DNA of 56,074 nt from Streptomyces neyagawaensis (GCF_023516595.1 NZ_JAMGBG010000071.1:1-56074), one strand, 5' to 3'; shown: positions 8,206 to 18,200, counted from the first letter of the stretch. The notes: generated by a model not told the origin, from the letters alone. Numbers and translations are program-made.

Positions 8206-8409
8206 ATGGCTACCGGAACCGTTAAGTGGTTCAACGCCGAAAAGGGCTTTGGTTTCATCGCCCAGGAAGGCGGCGGCCCCGACGTCTTCGTTCACTACTC
8301 CGCGATCAACGCCAACGGGTTCCGTTCGCTTGAGGAGAACCAGCAGGTCTCCTTCGACGTGACCCAGGGTCCGAAGGGCCCGCAGGCGGAGAACGTCACC
8401 GCCATCTGA
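8206..8409 (+). CDS. Cold-shock protein (CspA family)
   Basis: A 67-residue single cold-shock domain that binds single-stranded RNA and DNA and acts as an RNA chaperone. RNP1 is KGFGFI (residues 13-18) and RNP2 is DVFVHY (26-31). The start MATGTVKWFNAEKGFGFI is nearly invariant in actinobacterial Csps. AAGGAGG precedes ATG 8206. The gene stands alone with its own promoter, long leader and intrinsic terminator, so it is an independent transcription unit. Confidence 0.98.
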   Translation: MATGTVKWFNAEKGFGFIAQEGGGPDVFVHYSAINANGFRSLEENQQVSFDVTQGPKGPQAENVTAI

Positions 8410-8450
8410 GACCGTTCCAGTCTCTGATCCGGACCTGAAAGCAGTACCCA

Positions 8451-8492
8451 AGGAGTCCCGCGCCGCACGGCAACGGGACTCCTGCCTTTTTT
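8451..8492 (+). terminator. Rho-independent terminator of the cold-shock gene
   Basis: A perfect 10-bp stem, AGGAGTCCCG (8451-8460) and CGGGACTCCT (8474-8483), with a 13-base loop. GCCTTTTTT follows directly. It lies 42 bases past the stop codon. Confidence 0.92.
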
Positions 8493-8503
8493 CCGGCCCT
8501 TTT

Positions 8504-8628
8504 CGGAGGGGCCGCACCTGTCGGAGGGGCCGCGCCTTCCCGATGGGCCGCGCCTTCCCGATGGGCCGCGCCTTGCCGATGGAACGCACCTTCCCGATGG
8601 AACGCACCTTCCAGTGGGCCGCATCTTT
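8504..8628. repeat. 18-bp minisatellite (about seven copies)
   Basis: Units of 18 bp (CCGATGGGCCGCGCCTTC and variants) start at 8504, 8522, 8540, 8558, 8576, 8594 and 8612. They fill the gap between the cold-shock terminator and the stop of the XRE-cupin gene; the last degenerate copy runs into that gene's 3' end. Neighbouring copies are most alike, as expected from slippage. Confidence 0.9.
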
Positions 8629-9248
8629 CAGATGTGCTGCATGACGAGCACGAACGACGTTCCCGGCGCCAGCGCCTCGTACGAGTGCGGGACATCTCCC
8701 CGGAACGCCATGTAGTCGCCCGGCCCCAGCACGACCTCCTCGCCCCTCGGGCCCGCCTTCACCCGGCCTGTGCTCACGGTGAGGTGCTCGACCGTTCCCG
8801 GGATGTGCGACTCCGACTCCCGCTTCGAACCCGGTTCCAGCCGGGTGCGGTAGATGTCGCGGCGCGCGCCGGGCGGGCTCGCGGAGAGCAGGACCGCCGT
8901 GTAGCTGGAGTGCTCCGAGTGGACCGTGGGCCCCTCCTCCGCCCGGATGACCTGCACCGCCGGCGCGGGCGGCTCGATCAGCGCGCTGAACGGAACCCCG
9001 AGCGCCACGCCCAGCGCCCAGAGAGTCTCCATGCTCGGGTTGCCGCTCGCCGCCTCCAGTTGGGACAGCGTGGACTTGGCGATCCCGGCGCGTTTGGCCA
9101 GCTCGGAGAGGGAGAGGCCGGCGCGCGTGCGCTCCCGGCGGAGGGAGGCGGCGATCCAGTCGAGCGGGAGGCGCGCCGGGGGTTTCCCGTCGTGCCGCGT
9201 CTCGTCCCGCGTCTCTCCGGTTCCGTTCTCGGGCGCTGCGTCGGCCAT
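8628..9248 (-). CDS. XRE-family regulator with C-terminal cupin domain
   Basis: A 206-residue one-component regulator. The helix-turn-helix spans about residues 35-88 (RTRAGLSLSELAKRAGIAKS, then TLSQLEAASGNPS). The C-terminal cupin has GTVEHLTVSTG, VVLGPGDYMAFRGDVPHSYEA and would bind a small ligand. The layout matches the SutR/PuuR-like group. It is divergent from azlCD with only 68 bases between the starts. Candidate operators of matching geometry lie in that gap and over the azlC start, so it probably controls azlCD. GGAG lies eight bases before ATG 9248. Confidence 0.92.
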   Translation of the reverse strand: MADAAPENGTGETRDETRHDGKPPARLPLDWIAASLRRERTRAGLSLSELAKRAGIAKSTLSQLEAASGNPSMETLWALGVALGVPFSALIEPPAPAVQVIRAEEGPTVHSEHSSYTAVLLSASPPGARRDIYRTRLEPGSKRESESHIPGTVEHLTVSTGRVKAGPRGEEVVLGPGDYMAFRGDVPHSYEALAPGTSFVLVMQHI

Positions 9249-9272
9249 GTCGTTCGCTCCAGAAGTACGATC

Positions 9273-9288
9273 GTTCGCCTTGACGAAC
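9273..9288. promoter_or_regulatory. Candidate operator 1 in the XRE/azlC gap
   Basis: GTTCG, 6 bases, CGAAC: a perfect 5-6-5 inverted repeat between the divergent starts. It overlaps a possible -35 (TTGACG, 9280-9285) for azlC. A single GTTCG half-site is also present at 9252-9256. Confidence 0.5.
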
Positions 9289-9316
9289 AGGGTGCCTGCT
9301 GTTCATTGTAGAAAAC

Positions 9317-10030
9317 ATGCGTTCGCTTCTCCGAACAGGACGTGTCCGTCGTCCGGACGTCCACGACCCCGAGCTGCTCCGCGACATCGCCCTGGTGTGT
9401 ACGGCCGGCGGTGTCGTCGGGCTCTCCTTCGGCGCGATCTCGGTCGCGGGCGGGCTGCCGGTGTGGGTGCCGGTGGTGATGTCGCTCGTGGTGTACGCGG
9501 GGGCGGCGCAGTTCAGCGCGGTGGGGATCCTGCTGGCCGGGGGCGGCCCGTTCGCGGCGGCGGCCACGGGGCTGCTGCTCAACACCCGTAACGCGGCGTT
9601 CAGCCTGGCGGTCGCCGACGTCCTGGGCCGGGGCAGGCTCGCCCGGCTGGTGGGCGCGCACCTGGTCACCGACGAGACGGCGGCCTTCGCCCTGGCCCAG
9701 CGGGATCCGGTACGGCGCCGGGTCGCGTTCTGGGTCTCCGGGATCGGCCTGTTCACCACGTGGAACGTGTGCGTCCTCGCGGGCGCGCTCGCCGGGTCCG
9801 CCCTGGGTGACACCGCCACGTACGGCCTCGATGCCGCCTTCCCCGCCGTGCTCGCCGCGCTCGTCCTGCCCGCCCTGCGCGAGCAGCGACCGGTACGGCG
9901 GGCCGCGCTGCTCGGGGCGGTGGTGGCGCTGGCGGCCACTCCGCTGACCCCCACGGGAGTCCCCGTCCTCCTCGCGCTGGCCGGTCTGCTCGTCCGGCGG
10001 CCCTCGGGGCGGCGGGAGGCGGCGGCATGA
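9317..10030 (+). CDS. azlC: AzlC-family branched-chain amino acid exporter, large subunit
   Basis: A polytopic inner-membrane permease of 237 residues. AzlC with AzlD exports branched-chain amino acids or analogues. Family marks are GGVVGLSFGAISVAGGLPVW, the FSAVGILLAGGGPFAAAAT segment, LLLNTRNAAFSLAVAD and HLVTDETAAFALAQ. Its stop overlaps the azlD start (ATGA). No ribosome site precedes ATG 9317. A -10-like CATTGT ends eight bases before it, so the transcript may be leaderless. The flanking XRE-cupin protein is the likely regulator. Confidence 0.92.
   Translation: MRSLLRTGRVRRPDVHDPELLRDIALVCTAGGVVGLSFGAISVAGGLPVWVPVVMSLVVYAGAAQFSAVGILLAGGGPFAAAATGLLLNTRNAAFSLAVADVLGRGRLARLVGAHLVTDETAAFALAQRDPVRRRVAFWVSGIGLFTTWNVCVLAGALAGSALGDTATYGLDAAFPAVLAALVLPALREQRPVRRAALLGAVVALAATPLTPTGVPVLLALAGLLVRRPSGRREAAA
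9321..9336. promoter_or_regulatory. Candidate operator 2 over the azlC start
   Basis: GTTCG, 6 bases, CGAAC: the same 5-6-5 geometry as the site at 9273. It begins two bases after the azlC start codon. Protein bound here would block initiation of transcription at or near the start codon. Confidence 0.45.
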
Positions 10031-10344
10031 GCGGCGGGGTCGTCGTCGCGATGCTGGCCCTGGCGGTGGGGACGTACGCCCTCCGGCTCACCGGGCCGCT
10101 GCTGCACGGGCGGGTCGAGGTCCCCGCACGGGTCCGGGAGCTGCTGGCCGCCGCGGCCGTGGTGCTGCTGGTGGCGCTGCTCGCCACGGGCGCCCTGACC
10201 GAGTCGGGCGGCTTCGCCGGCTGGGCCCGCCCCGCCGGGGTGCTGGTGGGAGGCGTACTGGCGTGGCGGAGGGCGCCGTTCGCGGTGGTGGTGCTGGGGG
10301 CGGCGGCGACGGCGGGGGTGCTGCGGGCGCTGGGGGTGCCGTAG
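10027..10344 (+). CDS. azlD: AzlD-family transporter small subunit
   Basis: A 105-residue membrane protein with about four hydrophobic helices. The AzlD signature VGTYALRLTGPLL lies at the N-terminus. The start codon overlaps the azlC stop by four bases, so the two are translationally coupled and should form one transporter. The next gene converges from the other strand at 10450. Confidence 0.92.
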   Translation: MSGGVVVAMLALAVGTYALRLTGPLLHGRVEVPARVRELLAAAAVVLLVALLATGALTESGGFAGWARPAGVLVGGVLAWRRAPFAVVVLGAAATAGVLRALGVP

Positions 10345-10449
10345 GCGAGGGCGCCGGTGGCGTGCGGCGGTGGGCGTAGGGCGTGGGGCGTTGCCATGGG
10401 CGCGACGGCGGTTCGGGGGCGTGCGCCCGGCGCGTCCGTCCGCGATGAC

Positions 10450-11268
10450 TTATCCGCCCCTGGCGGCCAGCTCCTCCAGAACCCGGCGAACGCGGACACC
10501 CGGGCCCAGGTCGGGTTCGAGGCCCTTGCCTTTCAGGAGGGCGGCGAGGGATGCCTGGACCACCTCGGCGCCCTCGGGGGCGACGCGCTCGGAGACCTCC
10601 AGCCACTCCAGCGGCTCGCCCCCTTCCGGGCGGCCGTCGAGAGTCCAGTGCTCCAGCGTGACCTCGTGGTGGTCGAGCCGTACGCCACGCCGGCGGACCG
10701 CGTGGACGGGGCCGAGGACGTCGAGCGAGCCGAAGCCGACGCTGACGTCGGCGCAGTCGGCGAGGAAGGCCCGTTGCCGGTCGGAGAAGACGAGCTCCAG
10801 CGGCTTCGCCCCCGTGGCCGCCGCCTCCACCGCCGTACGGTCGCAGTCCGAGACGAGCGTGGCGGACAGGACCCGGCGGTCGCCGGACCAGGTGTCCGCG
10901 AGGTGGAAGGAGTCCGGTCCCTGCTCACGGAAGCGCAGCCAGCGCTCCGAGAGCCGGGACCGGCGACAGGGCCGCAATTCCGCGGTCGCGGCCCCGACCC
11001 GCCCGCTCCCCGCCCGTAGGCGCAGGATCAACCCCGCATCCAGAAGCGGCAGCTGACCCGGCGCCGTGGAGCGGGCGAGAGCCTCACAGAAGTAGACGCG
11101 GCGCCGGGCTCCCCCGGTGTCCGGCGCCAGCGCCCGGGTCGCGGCGGCCGCGCCCGCACCCGAGAACGTCACCTTGATCTCGACCGAGTCGAGCCGGTCG
11201 AGCGAGTCCGACCGGCCCGGCCGGTCGGACCCGGAGGTGAGATCCCCGCGTTCCACGGATGCCGGCAT
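10450..11268 (-). CDS. CYTH-like domain protein
   Basis: A 272-residue cytoplasmic protein. The start of the core (DSVEIKVTFSG), then RRRVYFCEALA, LLDAGLILRLR and a Glu-Leu-Arg strand (ATAELRPC) follow the CYTH (adenylyl cyclase/thiamine triphosphatase) pattern of alternating charged strands in a tunnel fold. The FSDRQRAFLAD segment and the C-terminal ELxE-type strand (PLEWLEVSERVAPEGA) occur in streptomycete relatives. Catalytic activity on triphosphates is possible but not shown. ATG 11268 follows GGGGGA; a longer in-frame start exists at 11364. It is divergent from the LAL regulator. Confidence 0.6.
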   Translation of the reverse strand: MPASVERGDLTSGSDRPGRSDSLDRLDSVEIKVTFSGAGAAAATRALAPDTGGARRRVYFCEALARSTAPGQLPLLDAGLILRLRAGSGRVGAATAELRPCRRSRLSERWLRFREQGPDSFHLADTWSGDRRVLSATLVSDCDRTAVEAAATGAKPLELVFSDRQRAFLADCADVSVGFGSLDVLGPVHAVRRRGVRLDHHEVTLEHWTLDGRPEGGEPLEWLEVSERVAPEGAEVVQASLAALLKGKGLEPDLGPGVRVRRVLEELAARGG

Positions 11269-11635
11269 GAGCCGTCCCCCTTGTTCCGCGACCTGGTTCA
11301 TCCCCTGGTCTTCCCTCGGTCCCCTGAATCCCTCGGGAAGTCCTTCAGGGTTTCCCCCTTGCACCGATCCCCTCTGATTTCCTGCTGTGCTCGACTACCT
11401 GCTGTTCCTGATCTCGTGCTGTTCCCCTTGATTCCCTGTGCTGCGCGGTTCCCCGATCCCCCGTTCAACGAGGTCCCGCGAGACATCATTGAAGCCCCGG
11501 ACGGATCGGGCCCGCTTCCGGGAAGTCCCTACATCTCGCCCCGACCGATCCCGGCTTCGACCTTCTTGGCCCGCCCTCCGCGCGGCATGATGGACGACGA
11601 CGGGCGGGCGCGGGCGGGCACCAGGGGGTGGCGCA
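11269..11635. other. Divergent intergenic region, C/T-rich
   Basis: This 367-base gap separates the CYTH-like and LAL genes. It is pyrimidine-rich on the plus strand, with repeated CTGCTGT and TTCC words. One inverted repeat stands out: CCCTGAA (11322-11328) and TTCAGGG (11344-11350), with a smaller CCC/GGG pair inside its 15-base loop. It would form a hairpin in the leader of the CYTH-like transcript. I see no convincing promoter hexamers. Confidence 0.5.
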
Positions 11636-14482
11636 TTGTTACGGGGACTCGTCGGTCGGGAGCGGGAACGCCGGCTGATGGACGACCTGCTCGTGGCGGG
11701 TGGGGCGGCGCTGCTCCTGTGGGGCGAGCCCGGCATCGGCAAGACGGCTCTCCTCGACTACGCGGCGGAGCGGGCGACGGCCGGAACGTCGGGCTCCGCA
11801 CCGGCGACACTCCTGCGGGCCCGGGGCATCGAGACCGAGACGGTGCTCCCGTTCGCCACCCTCGGCGACCTTCTTGTGCCCTATTCGTCCCTTTTCAGGG
11901 AACTCCCCGGAGCGCAGCGCGCCGCCCTGGAGTCGTGTCTCGCGCTGGGCGGTGACCCCGCCGACCCGCCGGGCAACCCGTACGCCGCCTGCATGGGCGC
12001 CCTGAACGTCCTCGCCGCGCTCGGCGACGAGCGTCCCGTCGTCGTCCTCGTCGACGACCTCCACTGGGTGGACCCCTCGTCCCAGCGCGTCCTCCTGTTC
12101 ATCGCCCGCCGCCTCTCCAGCGAACGGGTCGCCCTGGCGCTCGGCTCCCGCGAGGACCACGGGGAGTCGGGGCCGCGCCGCAGCATCCCGGCGGTGCAGG
12201 TGGGCGGATTGACGGCGGAGGAGTGCGCGGAGCTGCTGGCGGGCACGAGAGCGGGGGCGGGTGGCGCCGGCATCCGGGCGGCGGGTGATGCGGTGCGGCG
12301 GCCCGGTGTCGCGCCCAGCGTGCTCGTGGACCTCGTGCAGATCAGCGGTGGCAACCCGCTCGCCCTGCGGGAGATCGCGAGCGGGCTGACGGAGGAACAG
12401 GCGCGCGGGGAGCGGCCGTTGCTGGACCCGCCGTCCCTCGGCAGTCATCTGGAGCGCGCCTGGGCTACCCGTATCGACGCGCTGCCCGAACCGGCCCGCC
12501 GAGCGCTGGTCGTCCTCGCCGCCGGTCGCTCGACGGCGGCGGGCCCGCTGCGGAAGGCGCTGGAGGCGGCCGGGCTGTCGCTCGACGCCCTCGCCCCCGC
12601 GGAGGAGGACGGCCTGATCACGGCGACGGCGGACGGCCTGGACTTCCACCATCCGGTGTTGCGCGCCCTGGTCCTGGGCCGTGCCCCCCTCGCCCTGCGC
12701 TACGCCGCGTTCCAGGCGCTGGCCGAGGTGAGTACGGGCCCGCTGCACGCCTGGTACCGGGCGTCCGCGACCCCCGGCCCCGACGAGGACACGGCGGCCG
12801 CGCTCGCGGAGGCCGCGCTGGAGGCCCGGCGCCGCAGCGCGTTCGGGGAGGCGGCGCTGGCCTGGCGCCGGGCCGCCGACCTCACCCCCGACCCCGCCGC
12901 GCGCGCCGGGCGCCTCCTCAACGCCGCGTCCGACGCGCTCCTCAGCGGCTCCCCCGCCGGGCCCCAGTGGTGCGAGGAGGCCGTCCGCATCACCCCCGAC
13001 CCGGCGATGCGCGCCGCGATCCAGGGCCTGCTGGGCCGGATGTACACCTGGAAGGGCGAGACCGCGCAGGCGTACGGCCTGCTCGTGAACGCCGCCGAGG
13101 CCGTACGCGACACGGACCCCACCCGCGCCTGCCTCCTGCTCGCCGAGGCGACGGCCGCCGCCCGCCTCGACGGCCATGTCCCGGCGGCCGTACGCGTCGC
13201 CGAGGAGTCCCTGGCCCTCGCCTCCGAGTCCGGCCCCGAACGCTGGTACAGCCTCACCCTCCTCGGCGGCGCCCTCGTCATGGCCGGCCGTACCGCCGAG
13301 GGGCGCGCGATGCTGGAGTCCGCCGACCGGCACGGCGCGGGCGACCCCGTACGCGACCAGCAGGTGTACGCGATCGCCGGGCAGGCGTGGAGCCGTGTCG
13401 AGGAGTTCACGCGCGGCCGCGCCCTGCTCAACACGGCGGTGGAGTCGGCGCGGCGGCACAGCGCGGTCGGGGTCCTGGGCTTCACCCTCGCCGTACGGGG
13501 CGAACTGGAGACCCGGATCGGCCAGTGGGCGTCCGCCCGCGGCGACCTGACGGAGGCGCTGCGCTGGGCGGAGGAGCTGGGCCAGCTCACCTGCGTCAGC
13601 TACGCCCTGTACTGCCTGGCCCGCCTGGAGGCACTGCGCGGCGACCGCGTGGAGTGCGAGGAGCATGTGGCGCGGGCGCGGCGGGAGTGCGGGGCGTACG
13701 GCATCGGCTGCCAGGAGTTCCACATGACGGCCGTGCTCGGCCTGTCGGCCCTGGCGTACGGCGACCACGAGGCGGCGGCCGACCAGTTGGAGCAAACGTT
13801 GTCACTCGCCGTGGAGCAGGGCATCGGCAACCCGGAGGTGGTGCCCTTCGCGGCGGACCTGGCGGAGGCGCACGTACGGGCCGGGAACGCGGCGCGGGCC
13901 GGCGAGGTGGTCGTGTGGCTGGAGGAGCGGGCGAGGGAGACGGGCCTGGCCTCGGCGGAGGCGGCGGCCGCACGCGTACGGGGCCTGCTGGCCGGGACGC
14001 CGGAGGAGGCGGAGGCGTGCTTCGGGGCGGCGCTGAAGGCGCACGGGCGGACGACGGGCCCGTTCGACTGGGCGCGGACACTGCTGTGCGAGGCGGAGGT
14101 GCTGCGCCGCCACCGGCGCCCGGCAGCCGCCCGGGCGCCCCTGTCGTCCGCCCTGGCCTGCTTCGAGCGCCTGGGCGCGGTGCCGTGGGCGCGGCGCGCG
14201 GCGAGCGAACTGGCGGCGGCCGGGGGTCTGCCGACCACCGCCCCGTCCGGGACCGGGTCCGGTTCCGGCGGCATGGGCGGGGTCCTGGACCAACTGACAC
14301 CCCAGGAGTTCCAGGTGTCGCGGGCGATCGCGAGGGGCCTGAACAACACGGAGGCGGCGGCGTCACTGTTCGTGTCGCGCAAAACGGTGGAGGCCCACCT
14401 CACCCGCATCTACCGAAAGCTGAAGGTCCGCTCGAGGACGGACCTGACGAGACTGCTGACGGCGGCGGACCTGGTGGATTGA
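11636..14482 (+). CDS. Large ATP-binding LuxR-family (LAL) regulator
   Basis: A 948-residue STAND-type transcription regulator. The N-terminal AAA-like domain has Walker A GEPGIGKTAL (30-39) and Walker B VVVLVDDLHWVD (about 136-147). The middle is a helical, TPR-like region rich in Ala, Leu and Arg. The C-terminus is a LuxR helix-turn-helix (LTPQEFQVSRAIARGL, then NTEAAASLFVSRKTVEAHL). LAL proteins usually activate secondary-metabolism or sugar-use genes. No biosynthetic cluster adjoins it, so the target is unknown. The TTG start at 11636 follows GGGGGTG; the family start LVGRERE lies right after it. Confidence 0.93.
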   Translation: MLRGLVGRERERRLMDDLLVAGGAALLLWGEPGIGKTALLDYAAERATAGTSGSAPATLLRARGIETETVLPFATLGDLLVPYSSLFRELPGAQRAALESCLALGGDPADPPGNPYAACMGALNVLAALGDERPVVVLVDDLHWVDPSSQRVLLFIARRLSSERVALALGSREDHGESGPRRSIPAVQVGGLTAEECAELLAGTRAGAGGAGIRAAGDAVRRPGVAPSVLVDLVQISGGNPLALREIASGLTEEQARGERPLLDPPSLGSHLERAWATRIDALPEPARRALVVLAAGRSTAAGPLRKALEAAGLSLDALAPAEEDGLITATADGLDFHHPVLRALVLGRAPLALRYAAFQALAEVSTGPLHAWYRASATPGPDEDTAAALAEAALEARRRSAFGEAALAWRRAADLTPDPAARAGRLLNAASDALLSGSPAGPQWCEEAVRITPDPAMRAAIQGLLGRMYTWKGETAQAYGLLVNAAEAVRDTDPTRACLLLAEATAAARLDGHVPAAVRVAEESLALASESGPERWYSLTLLGGALVMAGRTAEGRAMLESADRHGAGDPVRDQQVYAIAGQAWSRVEEFTRGRALLNTAVESARRHSAVGVLGFTLAVRGELETRIGQWASARGDLTEALRWAEELGQLTCVSYALYCLARLEALRGDRVECEEHVARARRECGAYGIGCQEFHMTAVLGLSALAYGDHEAAADQLEQTLSLAVEQGIGNPEVVPFAADLAEAHVRAGNAARAGEVVVWLEERARETGLASAEAAAARVRGLLAGTPEEAEACFGAALKAHGRTTGPFDWARTLLCEAEVLRRHRRPAAARAPLSSALACFERLGAVPWARRAASELAAAGGLPTTAPSGTGSGSGGMGGVLDQLTPQEFQVSRAIARGLNNTEAAASLFVSRKTVEAHLTRIYRKLKVRSRTDLTRLLTAADLVD

Positions 14483-14515
14483 GAAGGCTTCTGGACGGGG
14501 GGAACGAGAAGGCTT

Positions 14516-15103
14516 CTAGACGACCGTCACCGTGACGGGCCAGGCTCCGCGGTCCAGCAGATCGAGGACGAGGGCGGCGATGTTCCACGCGTCGTCCTCA
14601 CCGCGGTGATGGCGTCCCTCCAGAGGCAGTCCGGCGATCTGCAGGGCGTTTTTCATGCCGGGTTTCTTGCGCAGCCCGTACGCCGTGGAGAAAACGGCCT
14701 TGGCGTTGGTGTGGGTGCGCTCCGTCGGATAGCCGAACGGGTAGGCCACCCCGTCGGCCTGACTCTGCCGGGCGAATTGCAGACGGTCGTATTCGCCCCA
14801 GCTCGCCCAGGGACGCTCCCCGGCGCCGTACTCCTCGACGAGGACCCGGCAGGCCTCCGCGAAGGTGACACCCCGTTCGACCTCGGCTTGGGTCAGCCCC
14901 GTCAGCTCGGTGCAGAAGTCGCTCACCGTCGACCGGGCAGGCCGGACCAGAACACGGTGCCGGGACACACGGCGCCGGGCGGTTACGTCCACGACGGTGA
15001 GACCGACCTCGATGATCTCGCTCACGGAACCGGGCGGCGGCTGCCCGTCCCAGCAGGTGGCTTCCACATCGATGACGTTCAGCAGGGCGGATGGGTGACT
15101 CAT
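14516..15103 (-). CDS. DEDDh 3'-5' exonuclease (KapD/DnaQ-like)
   Basis: A 195-residue single-domain exonuclease. The acidic metal site is visible: VIDVEATCW (Asp and Glu of Exo I), an ASWGEYDRLQ strand for Exo II and HHRGEDDAWNIA (His and Asp of Exo III). This matches KapD/ERI-1-like RNA-directed members more closely than the polymerase III epsilon subunit. ATG 15103 (MSHPSALLNVIDVE) is chosen because the catalytic strand follows at once; an upstream GTG/ATG at 15139 would add 12 residues. It converges on the LAL gene, with 33 bases between the stops. Confidence 0.88.
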   Translation of the reverse strand: MSHPSALLNVIDVEATCWDGQPPPGSVSEIIEVGLTVVDVTARRRVSRHRVLVRPARSTVSDFCTELTGLTQAEVERGVTFAEACRVLVEEYGAGERPWASWGEYDRLQFARQSQADGVAYPFGYPTERTHTNAKAVFSTAYGLRKKPGMKNALQIAGLPLEGRHHRGEDDAWNIAALVLDLLDRGAWPVTVTVV

Positions 15104-15200
15104 GGAGCGAGGGTAGGGATGCGGGTCCAAAGCGGGCACCTCAATTTCCGGGCGCCCCCGTCCCCTCGGCCACCGCGACCCGAGCCGTACGGGCCGCCGC

Positions 15201-18200
15201 TCACGGCAGTTGGTCCGTCAGTGGTGCCAGGGCCTCGGCCGCCGCCACCGCTCGGGTCGCCTCCGCCCGTACCGTCTCGTCGTCGTCCGTCGTCGCCCGG
15301 GACTGGAGGACGGGGAGGGTGGCGGGGGCGGTGGGGTGGCCGAAGGCCAGGATCCACAGGGCTGCCGTGCGGACGTCGGGGTGGGGGTCCGTCGTCGCGA
15401 GGTGTCGCGTCAGGGCCGCGCCGGCGTCGCCGGGTTCGTGGACCGCGGACCAGCGGAGGGCCCAGACGCGGGCCCGGGAGCCGGGGTCGTCGACGGCGCG
15501 GGCGCGCAGGAGCGCGCGGGACTCGGGGTCCGCGCTCCAGTGCGCGCCCAGGACGTCGAGCGCGGCGCAGCGGACGCGGACCTCGTCGTCGGCGACCGCC
15601 CGCTCCCGGATGAAGTGCCGGGTGGCCGGGTCGTCGCCCCAGCGGCGGGCGAGGGTCTGGAGGGCGGAGTGGCGGACGTGGGCCTCGGGGTCGTTCAGGC
15701 AGCGGTCGACGACCGCCTCCCGGGTGCCGGGTTCCGTCCCGCGGTGGCCGCCGAGGAGTCGTACGGCGACGGCGCGGACCCCTTCGTCGATGTCGTCGGT
15801 CATGGCGTGGTGGACGCGGGCCCAGGTGTCGGGCGCGTCGGGATGGACGCGTACGAGTTCCTGGAGGGCCAGGCGGCGCATGTCGCCCGGTGTGTGGCCG
15901 TTGGCGTGGTCGGCGTGCGGGGCCGAGTCCGGGGCCGGTCGCTCGACGACCACGCTCCGGTCGCCCGCCTCGTAGCGCAGCAGCCGGGCGGCGGCGTCAC
16001 GTACCAGAGGGCTCGCGTCGTCGGTGTGGCGTGCGCGGACCAGTTGCCAGGTGTCGTCCGCGCGGTCGTGGTGGACGAGCCGGCGCAGCGCGTACGCGCG
16101 GATCGGCGCCTCGGGGTCGCGGATCGCGCGATCACGGAGCAACGCGGCGGCGACGGCCGCGTCCCGGCCCACATAGCGGCGGACCATGAGGCGCAGCGCC
16201 TCCCAGCGGGTCTCCGGGGACGGGTCCTCCAGCGCGCGCCGGTGGACGATCCGGGCGGCGTCCCCGCTGTCGGGCCACAGCTTGCCCAGCACCTCCAGGG
16301 CCCGGCCCCGCACGCTCTCCGAGCCGTCGTCGACGACGCGTTCGGTGATCAGCGCCCAGAGTTCGGGGTCGGTGCGGCCGTGTTGACCGAGGAGGTACAG
16401 CGCGGCGCGGCGGCAGCCGACGCTGCGGTCGGCGGTGACGCGTTCGCGCAGCAGTTCCCAGGTCGCGGGGTCGTGGCCCCAGCGGGCGGCAAGTAGTTCC
16501 ATGGCCTCGGCGCGGGCCACGGCGGAGCGGTAGTGGACGGCGACGACCCGTGCGAGTTCCCGGCTGTGGTGCAGGGAGCAGGCGAGCGCGGCGGAGGTCG
16601 CCACGCTCCAGCCGAACTGGCCCCGCAGATGGAACCAGCGCAGGAAACGCCGGCGCCCGCTCCAGTGGGCGCCGAACCCGGCCAGCACCGGGTGGACGCC
16701 CCGCAGTTCGCCGGGATGGCGGCCCTTGAGCGCGGCGTCGGAGAACAGGGCGATCACCTCGTCCACCACGGCCCGGCTCTCCTCGGCGAGCGAGCCGATC
16801 TTGCGTACCTCGCCCAGGGCGCGCACCGCCAGGACCAGCAGCCGGGTGTCGTTGCCGTCGGCCCGGAGGCGGTGCAGGGCGAGGAGGCGGGTGACGGCGG
16901 CACCGGCCTCGCGTACGCCGATCTGGCCGACGAGCAGCAGCAGGACCTCGTGCCAGGCGGGGTCGAGGGCCCGGCGGACGAAGATCTCGTCGATCAGCTC
17001 CTCCCGGCTCCACTCCCGTTCGCGGGTGTAGCGGCGGTCGATGTCCTCGGCGGCCAGGTACTCCAGGAACGCCCGGTGCACGAATCCGTACACCCCGCCG
17101 CCGTAGTGGCTGAAGATGAAGTTGCGCTCGCGGAACTGCCGGACCATGGTGCGGGCGGCGGCCACGGCCTCGGCGACCGGCAGTTCGTACTGCTCGCACA
17201 GGTACGTCTTGAAGGTGGCGAGCAGTTCGTCGCTGTGGATGTGGTTGCCGGCCAGGCCGCCGCGGCCGTTCTGCATCTGCCGGGCGACGAGCCGCAGCAG
17301 TTCGTGCCGGTCCTCGTCACCGAGGTACGACAGGGCCTCGGCGTCCGCGGGGACCCGCAGATGCTTGGCGTGCTCGTCCCAGTGGGCGACCAGGACGGCC
17401 ACCGCGTGCCGGTACACGCCCTGGCGGTCGCGGGGCAGCTCCCGTCGCCTGCCGACCACGGCCAGGATCGTCAACAGCAGTGGGTTGCCGGCGAGTTCGC
17501 GGACGGGGCGGGAGTGGGCGACCGCCTGGGTGAGGCGGCGGGTGAGCCGGTCGGCGCGCTCGGGGTCGTGAGGGCAGGCGGCCGCGTACCACTGGCGGGC
17601 GAACAGGGCGATCTGTTCCTCGCTCAGGTCCTGGATCATGTGGTGCCGGAAGTCGGCGTGCTCCAGGACCGCCCGCTGGTAGCCGATGACCCGCGAGGTC
17701 ACCACGATCCGTACGCCCGTCTCGCGGTACCGGCTCGCGAAGTCGGCGATACGGTGGCCGACCCGCTCGCGGGCGGCCGGTTCGAAGAGTTCGTCCAGGC
17801 CGTCGAAGACGACCACGGCGCGGCCCTGCCGCAGCAGCCGCTCCGTGATCGCGGGCGGTGGGGCCAGGCCGTTGGTCTCGTGCAGGTGGGCGAGGAACTT
17901 CTCGAAGGTGCGGTGCCGCCAGGGCCCGGCCGCGTACTCCCGTAACTCGACGACGAGCGGGACCCGTCCGGCCAGTGGCCGCAGCGGCCCCCGGGGGACA
18001 CCGCCGGTCAGGGCGAGCGCCAGGTGCCGGGCCAGCGTCGACTTGCCCGCGCCGGGGTCGCCGAGGAGGACGAGCCGGTCGGCGTCACGGGCGGCGAGAA
18101 GCTGGAGCACGTCCCGCGCGGGCCGCTCCTGGTAGGCCTGCCGCGCCCGTTCCAGCGACTCCTGCTCCACGCCGGGCGGCAGTTCGACGGGCCAGTCACC

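Noticed and set aside
11639..13795. Minus-strand open frame of 718 codons opposite the LAL regulator
   Set aside because: The plus strand has Walker and LuxR motifs in order. The minus frame has no recognisable motif.
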